Positions 23,240 through 33,201 of a stretch of 64,000 nt of DNA are shown here, piece after piece. The DNA comes from Acanthococcus lagerstroemiae (taxonomy: Eukaryota; Arthropoda; Insecta; Hemiptera; Eriococcidae). Where the stretch lies: NCBI GenBank assembly GCA_031841125.1, contig CM063109.1, positions 25,391,321 through 25,455,320 on the forward strand, read 5' to 3'. How positions within the stretch are numbered: the stretch's first letter is position 1; every line of letters starts with the position of its first letter. The notes under the pieces are model-generated. The model did no database searches. It was not told the origin of the DNA and worked only from the letters and a program-made list of their open reading frames with translations. The translations under genes and the position numbers were made by a program.

Positions 23240-24180
23240 TTCGTTCTTTGTCCGGCTGGTTAAAACCTTGCCTAAGACTTTCTGAAACTCAAACAACTTT
23301 GTGGGACTCTTCGAGACCCTTCCAGTATCTTTCAAACTTGGGTACAATTCTGCTTTGGACTTCTCAAACCTCTTCCAAACTCATCCAGACTTACGCAAGA
23401 CTCTCAGATTGGATTAGGTCTCCTTTTGAAACTCGATTATAGCTCTGTAAGACTATTGAAAGTTTGTTTAAAACTTCTAATTCTTCTAGCTTCTTTCAAA
23501 CTTTATTAATACGGTGTCAGACTCAAAAGACTAGCTTACCATTCTTTAAACCGTCTTTAGCCTCATTCAAGCTTGTTTAAGATGATTAAAATGCTATATA
23601 ACTTTTATAGAATCGTTTCAAACTCTTTGAGACACTTCCAGATTCTTCTTGGGTGCGTAAAATTCATGAAGGACCATTTAAACTTTGAAAAGGCCATATA
23701 AAAATTCTAGTTTGATTCGAAATTCTTGCAGATATTTCAAGCCCTATCCAAAGTTATTTAATCTTACAGTCCTAATTTTGACAGAATAAAATCCTTTGAA
23801 CTTGAGTAAAACGCTGTAAGATTCTTGTGGACTAGTTTAAAATTTTTAGACTCGTGTTGATTAATATAAAATTTTTCAGACTTCCATACTGAATTAATAC
23901 TCAATAAAACTCTTCGAAATTTGATTGAAACAATACAAGTCTTTTCCAGACTAGTTTGAAACTCTTGTCGACATTTCGAGCCTCTTCCGAACTTGTTTTA
24001 AGATTTTTTTATGCTTTTCCAGGCCTGTTTAGAACTCCGTAAGACTTAACTCGTTTAAAATTCTTTAAGTTGTTAAAATCCTCTTCCAAACTTGTTTAAG
24101 GCTTCTCCGGGTATATTCATAAAATCCTATCAAACTTGATCAAGATTCTTTGAAATTTTCCATAAATAACCAATTTTAAC
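23240..24180. repeat. Long degenerate satellite-like array
   Basis: About 940 bases consist of degenerate units of roughly 20-25 bases with recurring ACTTGTTTAAAACT, GACTCTTCCAGA and TTCAAACT words. The repeats are too diverged for a clean consensus by eye. The same words occur at 4480-5120 and 7140-7400. There is no coding content. Confidence 0.6.
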
Positions 24181-24916
24181 CTCTCGTCGTGTTCAGCAGA
24201 ACCGTTAACTAATTTTGATAATTTTCTTGTTAGAGAGTTGTGATAAGGCGAGGGACGTATTTCTGTGCTTCTTCCAACCTAAAATAGTAAATAGATTGAA
24301 TTGATTAGCTACGGAAAACTATACGCAGTATATTATAGATTATGGCCAGCGCTAATTATTAAATTATTTATTAATCTCCCCCCCCCTCTCTAGTGGCTCA
24401 GGAACTATTTCCGTGCTAAAAACTTCATATTATGATCATGTTAATTTAAAAACATATTGGAACGTGAATTAATCACTGTACAAAAAGAAGACGAGGACGG
24501 AGACTTTCATTTTATGAGAAAGGTAAGTGAGATAGAAAAAATCGGTTGCTGCATTCTGGAGAAATGTAAGTGGCTGCTTCTGAAGTCATGCCAAAAAAAT
24601 GTTCTGTTTTGAAATTTTGCCATGTAACGAAAACGTTTGAAATCGACTTGCAAACAAAACTGTTAACAAGCAAAATGTTTTTTAAATTCACTTCCACCGA
24701 GGTTCTACTTGAAAATTTACGGAAATTTGAAGAAATGCCTCCTCGTCTACCTAATACGTCGGTGCGTTCCTGATGAGCTATTTCTTCGTAAAATCGATAG
24801 GTGAGGAGTAGTCTGACTTGAAAAATGAAATGTTGGTCGTACTAATTTAAGGAAAAAGAAATTGAAAACTGCGTCGTTGATGAGGCCGTGAATGAACGAA
24901 TTTATTGGAAAATGCG

Positions 24917-25740
24917 CAGGATGACCACTTCACCATTTTTCCTGGTCATTTTTAATCATTTTGCCCCCAAAATGGTCATTTAAGTCATTTTTGGCCTCAT
25001 TTTTCTTTCAAATTCTGAAAATTCTGCTGATTATGAAGAAAATTATTACTTTTTTTCTTTATTTTGTGATTCTGCTGTATTCGCGTTTGGACGCTAAAGA
25101 GTCGCTCTCTAGCGGTCTAATGGAATGCGGCGCGCTGATTGGTGTATTTGGACGAAAAGATGATCAGTGACAAAAACGTTCTGGGGAAAAAAAAACTGCA
25201 CTTGGGCTCATCCGAAAGAAAATGAAAAGGGCTAACACTTTAGTTCTTTTCCGTTTTTCATAAAAAACCATATTGAAGATGCTAGAGCTCATTTTACTTG
25301 TACATGTTTTTGTCGTAAAAATACCCTGATCATATTTTCGTTCACGACACTAGCGCATCTACAGGAGTGTCCAAACGCCAATAGTGTAAATAAAATTGAA
25401 ATTCAATTTTCCGGCAGATTGCAGCAAAAACTTTCAGCGCAACTTTAGATAGTCAGTTGTATCTGAGAAGGACAGTGACTGAATATTATAAAACTACTAA
25501 TTGCACAGATATGACCAGCAAAGTGAGAAGAAAATCGAATGTTGTCTTGCTCCGTTGATTAAAAATTCTAGTTTTTTGTCTTGAGCTAGGTTGAAAATCG
25601 AATGGTGTGTTAAGAGAGAAGCACAAAAAAGACGGTAAAAGTTGTAAATTGTCTCCATTTCTGGTCATTTTTTAATTATTTTTCTTTAATAAGACCATTT
25701 TCCCATTTTTTTCCGCCTCAAATTTCGAGTGGTCGTCTTG
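24917..25740. mobile_element. Inverted-repeat element with GACCACT ends
   Basis: The left end CAGGATGACCACTTC and the right end read inward, CAAGACGACCACTCG, match at 11 of 15 positions. AATGCG precedes the left end and follows the right end, a possible 6-bp target duplication. GGTCATTTTTAAT-like strings recur inside both ends. No transposase frame is visible; classification is open. Confidence 0.5.
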
Positions 25741-27224
25741 AATGCGTGAAAAAAGGCCTGACAGGAGGGGGAAAAGGAAATCCCTTCAAGTTCAGATTTT
25801 TGTAGGAACCTGAATTTTTCATTATATGATCTTTATTCACAATCTTTTTATTGTGAGGGGGGGGGGGGACTTTTGACTGCGAAATCGTAATGTCCTAGAA
25901 GGCACCGAGCCTGGATCTTTTCTAAACGGTTCTACGCATGTAAAATAGTTATGGAGACATGTGTCTATATGTTTCTTGTTAAGACTTGAGATTCAATCAA
26001 ATTTGGAGCAGATGCGGTCATGTTTCGTTGATCCGAAAATTAATTATAGTCTAGTTCAGTTGTTGTACTTAATACAATACCGAGTGCTGCACAAAACGAT
26101 ACACCGCTGGATAAGAAATAGAGAGGATGTATAAGTATTACATACTTTCACACTTAATTAGAATGCGTTACACGTTTGGTCGACTCACGTCGCCGGCCCT
26201 GCGATGACCAGTGAGTACCAGCGACTCCAACATGTGACTTCTCGAACCGTATATACATTTTTGTCGTGATTTGTAAGACAGGTTTGAAAAATATCTTTGT
26301 ACGAACGTCACCCACCGTCCGTGATACCGAAGTAGGTACTTGTAAAAGTAAATTGTAAGAATACTTTGTCAATCTGGATTGCGAAAATTCGGACACCTGA
26401 TTACGGCCGACCACGTTCGTGGGAAATTTTAATTGCGGTTGTCCTTCGGCGATGAGTGTAGAAGTACGTATAGTTTCACGAAACCCGGTATTTCCAGAAG
26501 TCATTTTGAAACGCCATCAGCACTGCGAATTTTCCGTGATCCTGATCAATAGTGGTAGATGGAGGTTTCTGGTCGGTTATCCGAAATTGGCCACAGGAAT
26601 GCGCTAAATCCCAAATGGCCTTCTGCGGGAACGTTTTCGATGCCAAATAGAACACTGTCACTGAGAATGGGCCTTGAAAGGCAATGATTTGCTCTGGTAA
26701 CCAGTCCTTGGGGCGGGGAGGGGCTCCGACATCTTTGATGGTTTCTAAATTCTTACTTTCGTTTACTAGCTATTAGGCAACAGAAATGATCGTCGATGAA
26801 CTTGAGATTTTACTGTTGGCACAAAATCACTCTGTATCGATCTGCGCGAATTAAATTATTGCTGTTCACCGAACGAAGTAAGAATGTGATCTGTTTTCAG
26901 TTGTTCGCTCACTTAATGATTTAATTTTGAGTGTTGTAAAAAACATAAGGTGAGCGAGTATCGAGCTATCTAAGTTGATGAGTTCCCCTTTAGTAAATGG
27001 GGAAGAACTATAATATTGGTTAGGAATTTGTACGAGTTCTCTATTTAAATGTACAGTTTCAAAATTCTTTAATTGATCGGTCAGATGCAAATGAATGACA
27101 TTAGATTATAGGTTTAGAAACCAACAAACTTTCAGCTTTAAAAAAATGGCGTTTGAATTCGATGATATTTTGCATTCAAAATTCAAACGCAAAATACATC
27201 GAGAATGAGTTCTGTAGAATTATG
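25741..27224. other. Intronic stretch with nothing recognised
   Basis: It contains a G13-like run near 25857 and a modestly CpG-enriched segment at 26150-26700 with overlapping antisense frames (116 residues on the minus strand at 26154-26504), none resembling a known protein. Confidence 0.4.
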
Positions 27225-27628
27225 TTATCTGAGTCATCATCATGATCATGTGCCGTACGTGTTGCCCCGTGTTGGCAGTGGCGGTTTCTGACGCGCGACT
27301 TTCCTGGGCAGGGTTAGTCGGGGTAGTGTGCCGTTGCTTCCCCTACGGTTTGATTGCAAGTTTTTCTTCTCTGTGCCAAAGAGTCTGTAGACGCAGTTCG
27401 CTTACTAGCCACGTTTTCACGACGTTGAGTAAGCTGGCGACAACCTGCACACGCACAGTACCGAATCTTTCTGATCTGGTGGTAACACGTCCTGCGATTT
27501 GTAATGTCACTGGTAGGGTTACAGGGCGCGCTATCTTTCCCCCTCGATTGATATATCATTCGTAGTTGTTGTCTTCGCTTGGACGTTCGGAAAGGTATTC
27601 GAATAACTTTAGCTTTCCGCACTGGTGG

Positions 27629-27742
27629 TGTGGAATAATTATTACGAGCAGAGTAAATTATTGATTATTAAGTATTAATATTTTAATAAATATTAATACT
27701 TAATAATCAATAATTTACTCTGCTCGTAATAATTATTCCACA
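27629..27742. repeat. Perfect 114-bp palindrome (54-bp arms)
   Basis: Bases 27629-27682 are the exact reverse complement of 27689-27742, with TTAATA between. The outermost bases are TG and CA, as in LTRs. It could extrude as a cruciform or form a long hairpin when transcribed. The right end of the element carries only the second half of this sequence. Confidence 0.9.
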
Positions 27743-28038
27743 TGGTAGCAGAGCGTGGTTGTTTCATCAGTTGGGCAAGTATAATCTTCCACCCAAAGAA
27801 AGCGTACAAGATCTCTATCTGGCTCATCCAGACCCACCTGGAGAAAGGCCTTTTCTATATCGGCTGTTAGGGCTACTTCTTTCAAACGAAAATTCAATAA
27901 GATTCCTACTAGACTTCCAATGAGACTAGGACCACGATGAAGCTTATCATTTAGGCTATGACCAGCTTTTAATGTGGCGGATGCGTCATAAACTATGCGG
28001 GGATCTTTCCCTTCACGTAAAACTGCCCGATGCGGCAA
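27743..28038 (-). pseudogene. Fragment of BEL/Pao retrotransposon reverse transcriptase
   Basis: Read on the minus strand, the frame is open for about 98 residues. It contains [16 protein letters not shown], a [13 protein letters not shown] stretch and [12 protein letters not shown] with RFLW downstream. These mark the start of the BEL/Pao polymerase palm region, including the motif A aspartate (ADIEKAF). The fragment has neither the YVDD-type catalytic box nor protease, RNase H or integrase, so it cannot function alone. It fills the whole interval between the two AT-rich ends of the composite element and is antisense to the Draper-like gene. How it entered the element is unknown; capture during reverse transcription is an inference. 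Confidence 0.8.
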
Positions 28039-28468
28039 GTATATTAATATTTAATTTAATAATCAATAATTTTACTCTGCTCGTAATAATTATTCCACAG
28101 GTGGGGCTCAAACCCAAGACGTAAGGATTGCGAAGTGGGCACGTTACCACTCGGCCACACAGCGACATTATCTGAGTAACAGTTGCTAGTAAAAAATAGT
28201 TGGCCTTCAAACGTGTATGGTGAATTTCATTCGCCTGAGTGTGATAGATCAATTAGAAAATTTTGAAGTTGTGCGCATTTGAAAAGGGAAATTGCATACG
28301 CCTTTTTTCAAATATTCACACTAACGCTCCCTACGGTATTTGGACAATGCTTATTCCAGTGGTTTTTAATTTACATTTACATTACATTTGTGTGTGAGGT
28401 GGCGCTACATGCACCGAGCGCTCAGACTTTGCAGTCCATTGCACTATTCCTCAAGTTGCTGTTAAGGA

Positions 28469-31400
28469 TCAGCTCAGTAGCCTCACTTTTATAGCCAAAG
28501 TGAGAATTTTACTTAGCTCTATCCCTTTAACTTCACTGGGTGCTAGATATTCTAGCCCCAATGCTTCGCGTCTTGTCCCGGCTATTGCTGGGCACCGACA
28601 TATGATATGGATCGAGGTTTCTTCCTCTTCTCCACAGTACCTACAGGAGCCGCTTCTTACCACTCCTATTTTATACCACATGTGTTTTGTGGCCCCATGA
28701 CCGGTTAATAGTCCGACCATGAGCCTAGCATGTTTCCTGTCAAGCCCTAATAGGAACTTGGCATACTTACTGGGGGTATCCCCTATCAGTGTTTTACTGA
28801 CGTTCATGCCACTGGCCGACCGCCAGTGCATTTCCGTCTGCTTGCTTATCCAAGCCTTTACTTTGGATTTTATGACGCTGTATGCTACAGGAAGACACGG
28901 CCTGGGCGTTGCCAGTTCCTTTTTGGTGCCCTCCTTCGCCAGCTTGCCAGCGATTCTGTTCCCTTTTATGCTGCAGTGTCCCGGTGTCCATAGTACGGCG
29001 ACCCGGTTCTCCTGAGCAAGGGTGTATAGTTTGTTAACACACTCCGCCACTACTAGGGATGTAGTTTGGTGTGACGATAGTACTTTGATAGCTGATTGGC
29101 TGTCTGTACAGATATAGATCTGCTTATTAACAAGGCCCTTCTGCTGGCTTCTCTCAATGGCCACCGTGATCGCCATTATCTCCGCTTGGAGGATAGTGAC
29201 GCTCTCGCCCAGTGCCACTGAACAGTTGCCAGCGCCTTTTGCATTCGTGATTCCGATTCCTGCACCTTGGTCATTCTTAGAGGCATCTGCAAACCACACA
29301 TTCTCCTCTTTTCCTAGAATGCTTGGCCACCTTTTTTCCCAAGCCTCCCGTGTGGGTATTAGCGCACGGTATGGCTTGTCAAAGAAGTGTTCCATCGCAA
29401 TTCTATCCTTTGGCATCCCAAAGCATTTGTCTATCGTCCTGGCCATCTCCCATATCCTTCCGTGGCCTGTCTTATGGGCCCGAAGGTTTGGTTGACCCAG
29501 ACGATGAGCCCCCATTATCGCCGCTGCTTCTATGGCAGTGTGAAGTGGTGGCAAGTTCAGGAGCCTTTCTAGTGCCTTTGTCGGCACCGTACTCATTGCC
29601 CCCGTTGTCATCACGCACGCGAGCCTTTGCAGGTGGTCTAGTTCCTCTCTGACGTTGGTCAGGTGGACCCGGCCCCACCACACAATGGCCGCATATGTGA
29701 TTCTGGGGCGTATTACACCGGTATATATCCAGTGCATCATTTTGGGAGAGAGTCCCCAGGTCCTGCCGACATAGGTGCGGCAAGCCCAAAGAGCCTCAAT
29801 CCCTTTTTTTATTTTATCTGAAACGTGATCCTTCCAGGAGAGTTTTTCATCAAGATATACTCCTAAGTACTTCACCTTTCCTGTGAGGGCTAACGGTCTT
29901 CCCTTGTATTGCACCTTGATCAACTCCTTGCCTTTCCTTTTACGAGTGAAAAGAGTGATCTCCGTTTTGTCCGGGTTTATCGATAACCCTTTTTTCGCAC
30001 ACCATTTTTCCACACATCGGAGTCCCCACTGCGTTATCTCCGCGATGGTTCCCGGAAATTTGCCGGTTACCACCACAACCAAATCGTCAGCGTAGCCCTG
30101 TGTGTATATTTTTTGCCCATTTAACTCCTCCAGCAAGCTGTCCACCACCAGGCTCCACAGTAGGGGAGAGAGTACTCCCCCTTGTGGGCAGCCCCTGATG
30201 GTAGTTGCATGGATCCGTTCTTGTTGGTATGTTACCCGGATCTCCCTGCCTTTTAGCATAGATACAATCCAGTTTATTAAGCTTTCCTTCACTTCCCTTT
30301 CCCTCAGGGCTGTTTCTATGGATTCATGAGAGGTCGCGTCAAACGCTCCCTGTATATCCATGAATGTTGCCAGGACATAATCTCCGCCAGTCATCCCTCT
30401 CTCGATTGCTGTAACAAGTGAGTGCAGTGATGACTCTACTGATTTGCCTGCCCTATATGCATGCTGGTTCTCATTTAGTGGGAATCTTTTCAGGGTAACC
30501 TCTCTTAGGTGCCTGTCTATCAGCCTTTCCAAGGTTTTTAGCATGAATGATGAGAGACTTATCGGCCTGTAGGATTTGGCCTTGCAGGTGTCTCTGCCTG
30601 GTTTAGGCAAAAACACCACTCTCACACCCCTCCACGATCTTGGAATGTGCCCTAGAGCTAATGATGCCCTGAGGACCCTAATGAACGTTCCCATTATGGT
30701 CTCTAGTCCTGTCTGTAAGCAGACTGGATAGATTCCATCTGGGCCCGGTGCTTTGTACGGCGAGAATGTGTTTACCGCCCAACATACCCTGTCTGGTGTA
30801 ACCACCTCCTTCGCCGTTTCCCAATCTGTTCCTTTTCGCACACTGTCGGCTCCTGGTAGCGGCTGTGTGTTTTCCATAATTTTTGCTCCCGGAAAGTGCG
30901 TGTCAATGAGGTGCTCTATTGCCTCTCTCGGGGTGGTGGAGAGACCACCCGTCGGGAGTTCGAGCGGCCCCTCTGCCACCCACCTTTCCTTACTGAGAAG
31001 TTTTTGCAGGCGTGCCGTCTCCGGTACCTTTTCTATAGATTCGCAGAAACGTCTCCACCCCTCTGTTTTGGCTTGCTTTACCGCCTTTTTATATGCTTTT
31101 TGGGCCTCATGATATAATTCCCAGTAAGCCGGTGTATTATTTTTCAGTGCAGCCCTCAGCCTTCTTCGAGTGTCTTTCCTACGTTTCCCCAACTCTGCTG
31201 TCCACCAGATGGTTTTACGTAATTTTACTATCTTAGGCTCACAGTTCTTCTCGTAGGCGTCCCTGAGTGCACCATCCAGTATGTTGGCTTGTGCTTCCAA
31301 GTCGTCCACGTTCTGAATCCGTTGCCAGTTGTAACTTGTCAGTCTTTCTAAGTCATTCTTAAAGCCTCCCCAGTTTGTTTTCCTAGGGTTCCTAATAGCT

Positions 31401-32089
31401 CTTTGTTCCTCCTTAGGTGCCCGGATCTGGTATTGGATGTATCGGTGATCCGATAAAGACGGTTCGTCCAACACTCTCCATCCCTGGACTCGGTCCCTAA
31501 GTTTGGAATTACAGAGTGTTATGTCTATAACTTCTTGCCTTACTTTTGTGACAAACGTTGGTTTGCTTCCCTCATTTAGAACAAGCAGATCTTGTGTCGC
31601 AAGGTAGTCTACTAGCCCTTTCCCTCTCGGATTTGTGCCTGTACTCCCCCAGATAGTATGGTGCGAGTTGGCATCGCATCCGACAAGAAGGTCCAGCTTT
31701 TCCCTCACACAGTGTTCTACCAGTTCCCTGAGCTCATCAGTTGGGGGAGGGTCCCGAGAGTCGGATGGAAAATATGCTGAGCATATTACTATCTTCTTCT
31801 TGTTCCCTTTCTCCTCATATTCCAAAGTGGCCGCCACAAGATCCCGTAGGGTAAATCCCGGTATTGCTGTGCAGCTCACTTGATATGTAAATATCGCTGC
31901 ACGTGGTCTTCCTGCATTTTTTGCATAAATGAGATGCCCCTGTGCCATCTGTATGCCTCTCACTTGTTCCCGATGATACCATGGTTCCTGCAACAGGCAT
32001 ATATTTGTTTGCCCCTTTTGCAGCCTCCTGCTCAGTAGGTAACAGGCTGCTTTGCATTGGTGCAGATTAATTTGCAATACCCTTATCAT
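28469..32089 (-). CDS. LINE ORF2: endonuclease, reverse transcriptase, RNase H
   Basis: A single open frame encodes 1,206 residues for target-primed reverse transcription. An apurinic-type endonuclease (about 1-220) shows N8 in LQINLH, E35 in QEPW, D139/N141 in CDANSHH and SDH at 213-215. The reverse transcriptase (about 440-760) has SYRPISL near 506, the motif A region FMDIQGAFDA near 577, CPQGGVLSPLLW near 634 and the catalytic YADD at 666-669. An RNase H domain (about 930-1055) keeps D935 (FADAS), E970 (AEI) and D996 (CTDSQSA) and GH at 1037-1038. The usual final aspartate in the GNExAD motif is G1048 (GNRIAGKLA), so RNase H activity may be impaired. A Cys-His cluster (C-x2-C...H...C) lies at about 1149-1164. 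The start ATG is 21 bases after the ORF1 stop. It is antisense to the host gene. Confidence 0.9.
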   Translation of the reverse strand: MIRVLQINLHQCKAACYLLSRRLQKGQTNICLLQEPWYHREQVRGIQMAQGHLIYAKNAGRPRAAIFTYQVSCTAIPGFTLRDLVAATLEYEEKGNKKKIVICSAYFPSDSRDPPPTDELRELVEHCVREKLDLLVGCDANSHHTIWGSTGTNPRGKGLVDYLATQDLLVLNEGSKPTFVTKVRQEVIDITLCNSKLRDRVQGWRVLDEPSLSDHRYIQYQIRAPKEEQRAIRNPRKTNWGGFKNDLERLTSYNWQRIQNVDDLEAQANILDGALRDAYEKNCEPKIVKLRKTIWWTAELGKRRKDTRRRLRAALKNNTPAYWELYHEAQKAYKKAVKQAKTEGWRRFCESIEKVPETARLQKLLSKERWVAEGPLELPTGGLSTTPREAIEHLIDTHFPGAKIMENTQPLPGADSVRKGTDWETAKEVVTPDRVCWAVNTFSPYKAPGPDGIYPVCLQTGLETIMGTFIRVLRASLALGHIPRSWRGVRVVFLPKPGRDTCKAKSYRPISLSSFMLKTLERLIDRHLREVTLKRFPLNENQHAYRAGKSVESSLHSLVTAIERGMTGGDYVLATFMDIQGAFDATSHESIETALREREVKESLINWIVSMLKGREIRVTYQQERIHATTIRGCPQGGVLSPLLWSLVVDSLLEELNGQKIYTQGYADDLVVVVTGKFPGTIAEITQWGLRCVEKWCAKKGLSINPDKTEITLFTRKRKGKELIKVQYKGRPLALTGKVKYLGVYLDEKLSWKDHVSDKIKKGIEALWACRTYVGRTWGLSPKMMHWIYTGVIRPRITYAAIVWWGRVHLTNVREELDHLQRLACVMTTGAMSTVPTKALERLLNLPPLHTAIEAAAIMGAHRLGQPNLRAHKTGHGRIWEMARTIDKCFGMPKDRIAMEHFFDKPYRALIPTREAWEKRWPSILGKEENVWFADASKNDQGAGIGITNAKGAGNCSVALGESVTILQAEIMAITVAIERSQQKGLVNKQIYICTDSQSAIKVLSSHQTTSLVVAECVNKLYTLAQENRVAVLWTPGHCSIKGNRIAGKLAKEGTKKELATPRPCLPVAYSVIKSKVKAWISKQTEMHWRSASGMNVSKTLIGDTPSKYAKFLLGLDRKHARLMVGLLTGHGATKHMWYKIGVVRSGSCRYCGEEEETSIHIICRCPAIAGTRREALGLEYLAPSEVKGIELSKILTLAIKVRLLS

Positions 32090-32110
32090 TCCGTGTATAG
32101 CTTTTCTCTG

Positions 32111-33201
32111 TTATCCTCTGACTGTCACCTTGACATCAACCAGGCGGTCCAGGAAAAACAGCTTGTTGCCCTTTCTTCTCAGGTACTTCACTGACTCCTC
32201 GTCGATACCCACCGCCAGAAGTGTACCTTTCGGTTCCTCCCTGCAATGGGCAACGTACCAGGACCCAGCAGACAGCCCCTGATTCTGCAGCTCCAGCCTC
32301 TTTAGGAGCACTTGCGCTGTTCGCCCGCTTGTAGGCAGCCAGACCGACGCGCTGGTCAGCTTCGGCAGACCCTCCCAGGGCGCGACTTTGAGAGTTTCCT
32401 CCCCCAGTCGCACCCCGCTGGCGAGCCCCGCCAAGAAGCGTTCCCGGCTCGTCTGGTCCGCGCATACCACCTGCAGTGTTCCTTGATACAGCGTTATTTG
32501 TTTGATGTTCGGTAACGCCGTTTCCGGTAGTTCCCAAAGCATCTCACGAATAACGCCTTTGCTTCCTCGGCCGTCAGAGTGGTCTTCGGGTAGCCGTCCC
32601 GAAAGATGGCCACCTTATGTCCCTCCTCCGCCGCCGCCGAAGCATAGGTCGTCGTCCTACTCTTTTTTGGCGCTGCCTTCTCGGGTCCCGTCGACGGGGT
32701 TTCCCGCGGTCTCTTGCCTGACAATGGAGTTCCCGCAGAGGTTCCCTTTTCAGGTGTGCCCTCCTTGGTTCCTCCACCGTCCTCCTGCTGTCTCTGCTTC
32801 TCACGCTGCGCCTTCCTTTTCTGCGCTCCTGTACGTTTTCTTCTTTCCTCTTCTGTTATTTTGGCGACGGATCCCTGGTTCCCTGGTCCGCCCGCTTGTG
32901 TCCCTGCTTCACCGGATCCACCCGTAGATGTCTCCGGTTCCGCTGGTCCAACCGTAGGTGTCCCTGGTTCCCTGGTCTCCGTCTCCATCTTCTCGCCCAG
33001 TGTCACTCGGTCCATCACTTCTGACAGCCCTTCCGCTGCACGCTTCTCTCCAGTGTCCCTGCGGGTCCGGCTTTCGCCAGCCCCAGCAGGTCCGCTTTCC
33101 TTACTTAAAAAAAAAAAGAGATTTTGTTTCTTCCATACGGTTCCCACGAGTACCAGAGAAATATATCGTCCACCGTGGCAGAGCTCCGAGTACCACGGCA
33201 A
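32111..33201 (-). pseudogene. LINE ORF1 (DUF4780-type) with one frameshift
   Basis: Two overlapping frames make up ORF1. The 5' part (33201 down to about 32540) encodes a low-complexity, highly charged region rich in Glu, Lys, Arg, Pro and Gly. It contains ITEEERRKRTGAQKRKAQR and ends in a segment (HKVAIFRDGYPKTTLTAEEA) typical of the start of DUF4780. The 3' part (32542 to 32111) carries the rest of that domain, with KVAPWEGLPKLTSASVWLP, ILxxLELQN-like and VGIDEESVKYLRRKG segments. The frame changes by one base near 32540, where the two parts meet at LFVR and MLWELPE. DUF4780 is known from ORF1 proteins of arthropod non-LTR elements and probably binds element RNA. The frameshift may be a mutation, a sequencing error, or less likely programmed. 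Confidence 0.75.

Larger units (their letters stand above)
27629..28099. mobile_element. Palindrome-ended composite element with 5-bp TSD GGTGG
   Basis: The 471-bp element sits in the B-box side of SINE copy 2, between GGTGG at 27624-27628 and 28100-28104. SINE copy 1 shows the uninterrupted site (TTGGTGGGACTCG), confirming the insertion. It starts TGTGGAATAATTATTACGAG and ends with the inverse, ATAATTATTCCACA. 27629-27742 is a perfect palindrome with 54-base arms and a 6-base centre. 27743-28038 is an antisense BEL/Pao reverse-transcriptase fragment. 28039-28099 repeats the second half of the palindrome with small changes. It could be an LTR-type miniature element with palindromic 114-bp repeats (the right one truncated) or a DNA element with terminal inverted repeats. 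Confidence 0.8.
27235..28167 (-). mobile_element. tRNA-derived SINE, copy 2, interrupted by another element
   Basis: The exact 10-mer TTATCTGAGT flanks the unit at 27225-27234 and 28168-28177. Removing the insertion at 27629-28104 (element plus one duplicated 5-mer) leaves about 457 bases, matching the 455-bp copy 1. The minus-strand head begins GTCGCTGTGTGGCCGAGTGG, with A box TGGCCGAGTGG and B box GGTTTGAGCCC. The 3' tail is a (GAT)n-like run, ATCATGATGATGA, rather than the GAA run of copy 1. Shared body words include CACACGCACAGTACC and CTTTCTGATCTGGT (plus-strand reading). Confidence 0.85.

Noticed and set aside
26154..26504. 116-residue minus-strand frame as a gene
   Set aside because: No recognisable domain, overlapping antisense frames, and location in a CpG-enriched intronic stretch.
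27743..27760. Firm call of a tRNA-Met primer-binding site and hence of an LTR retrotransposon
   Set aside because: The same bases are coding sequence of the antisense Pao fragment, and the right repeat is only half of the left one. Kept as an open possibility only.
28719..31883. Many plus-strand frames opposite LINE ORF2
   Set aside because: Shadows of the 1,206-residue ORF2; no homology of their own.
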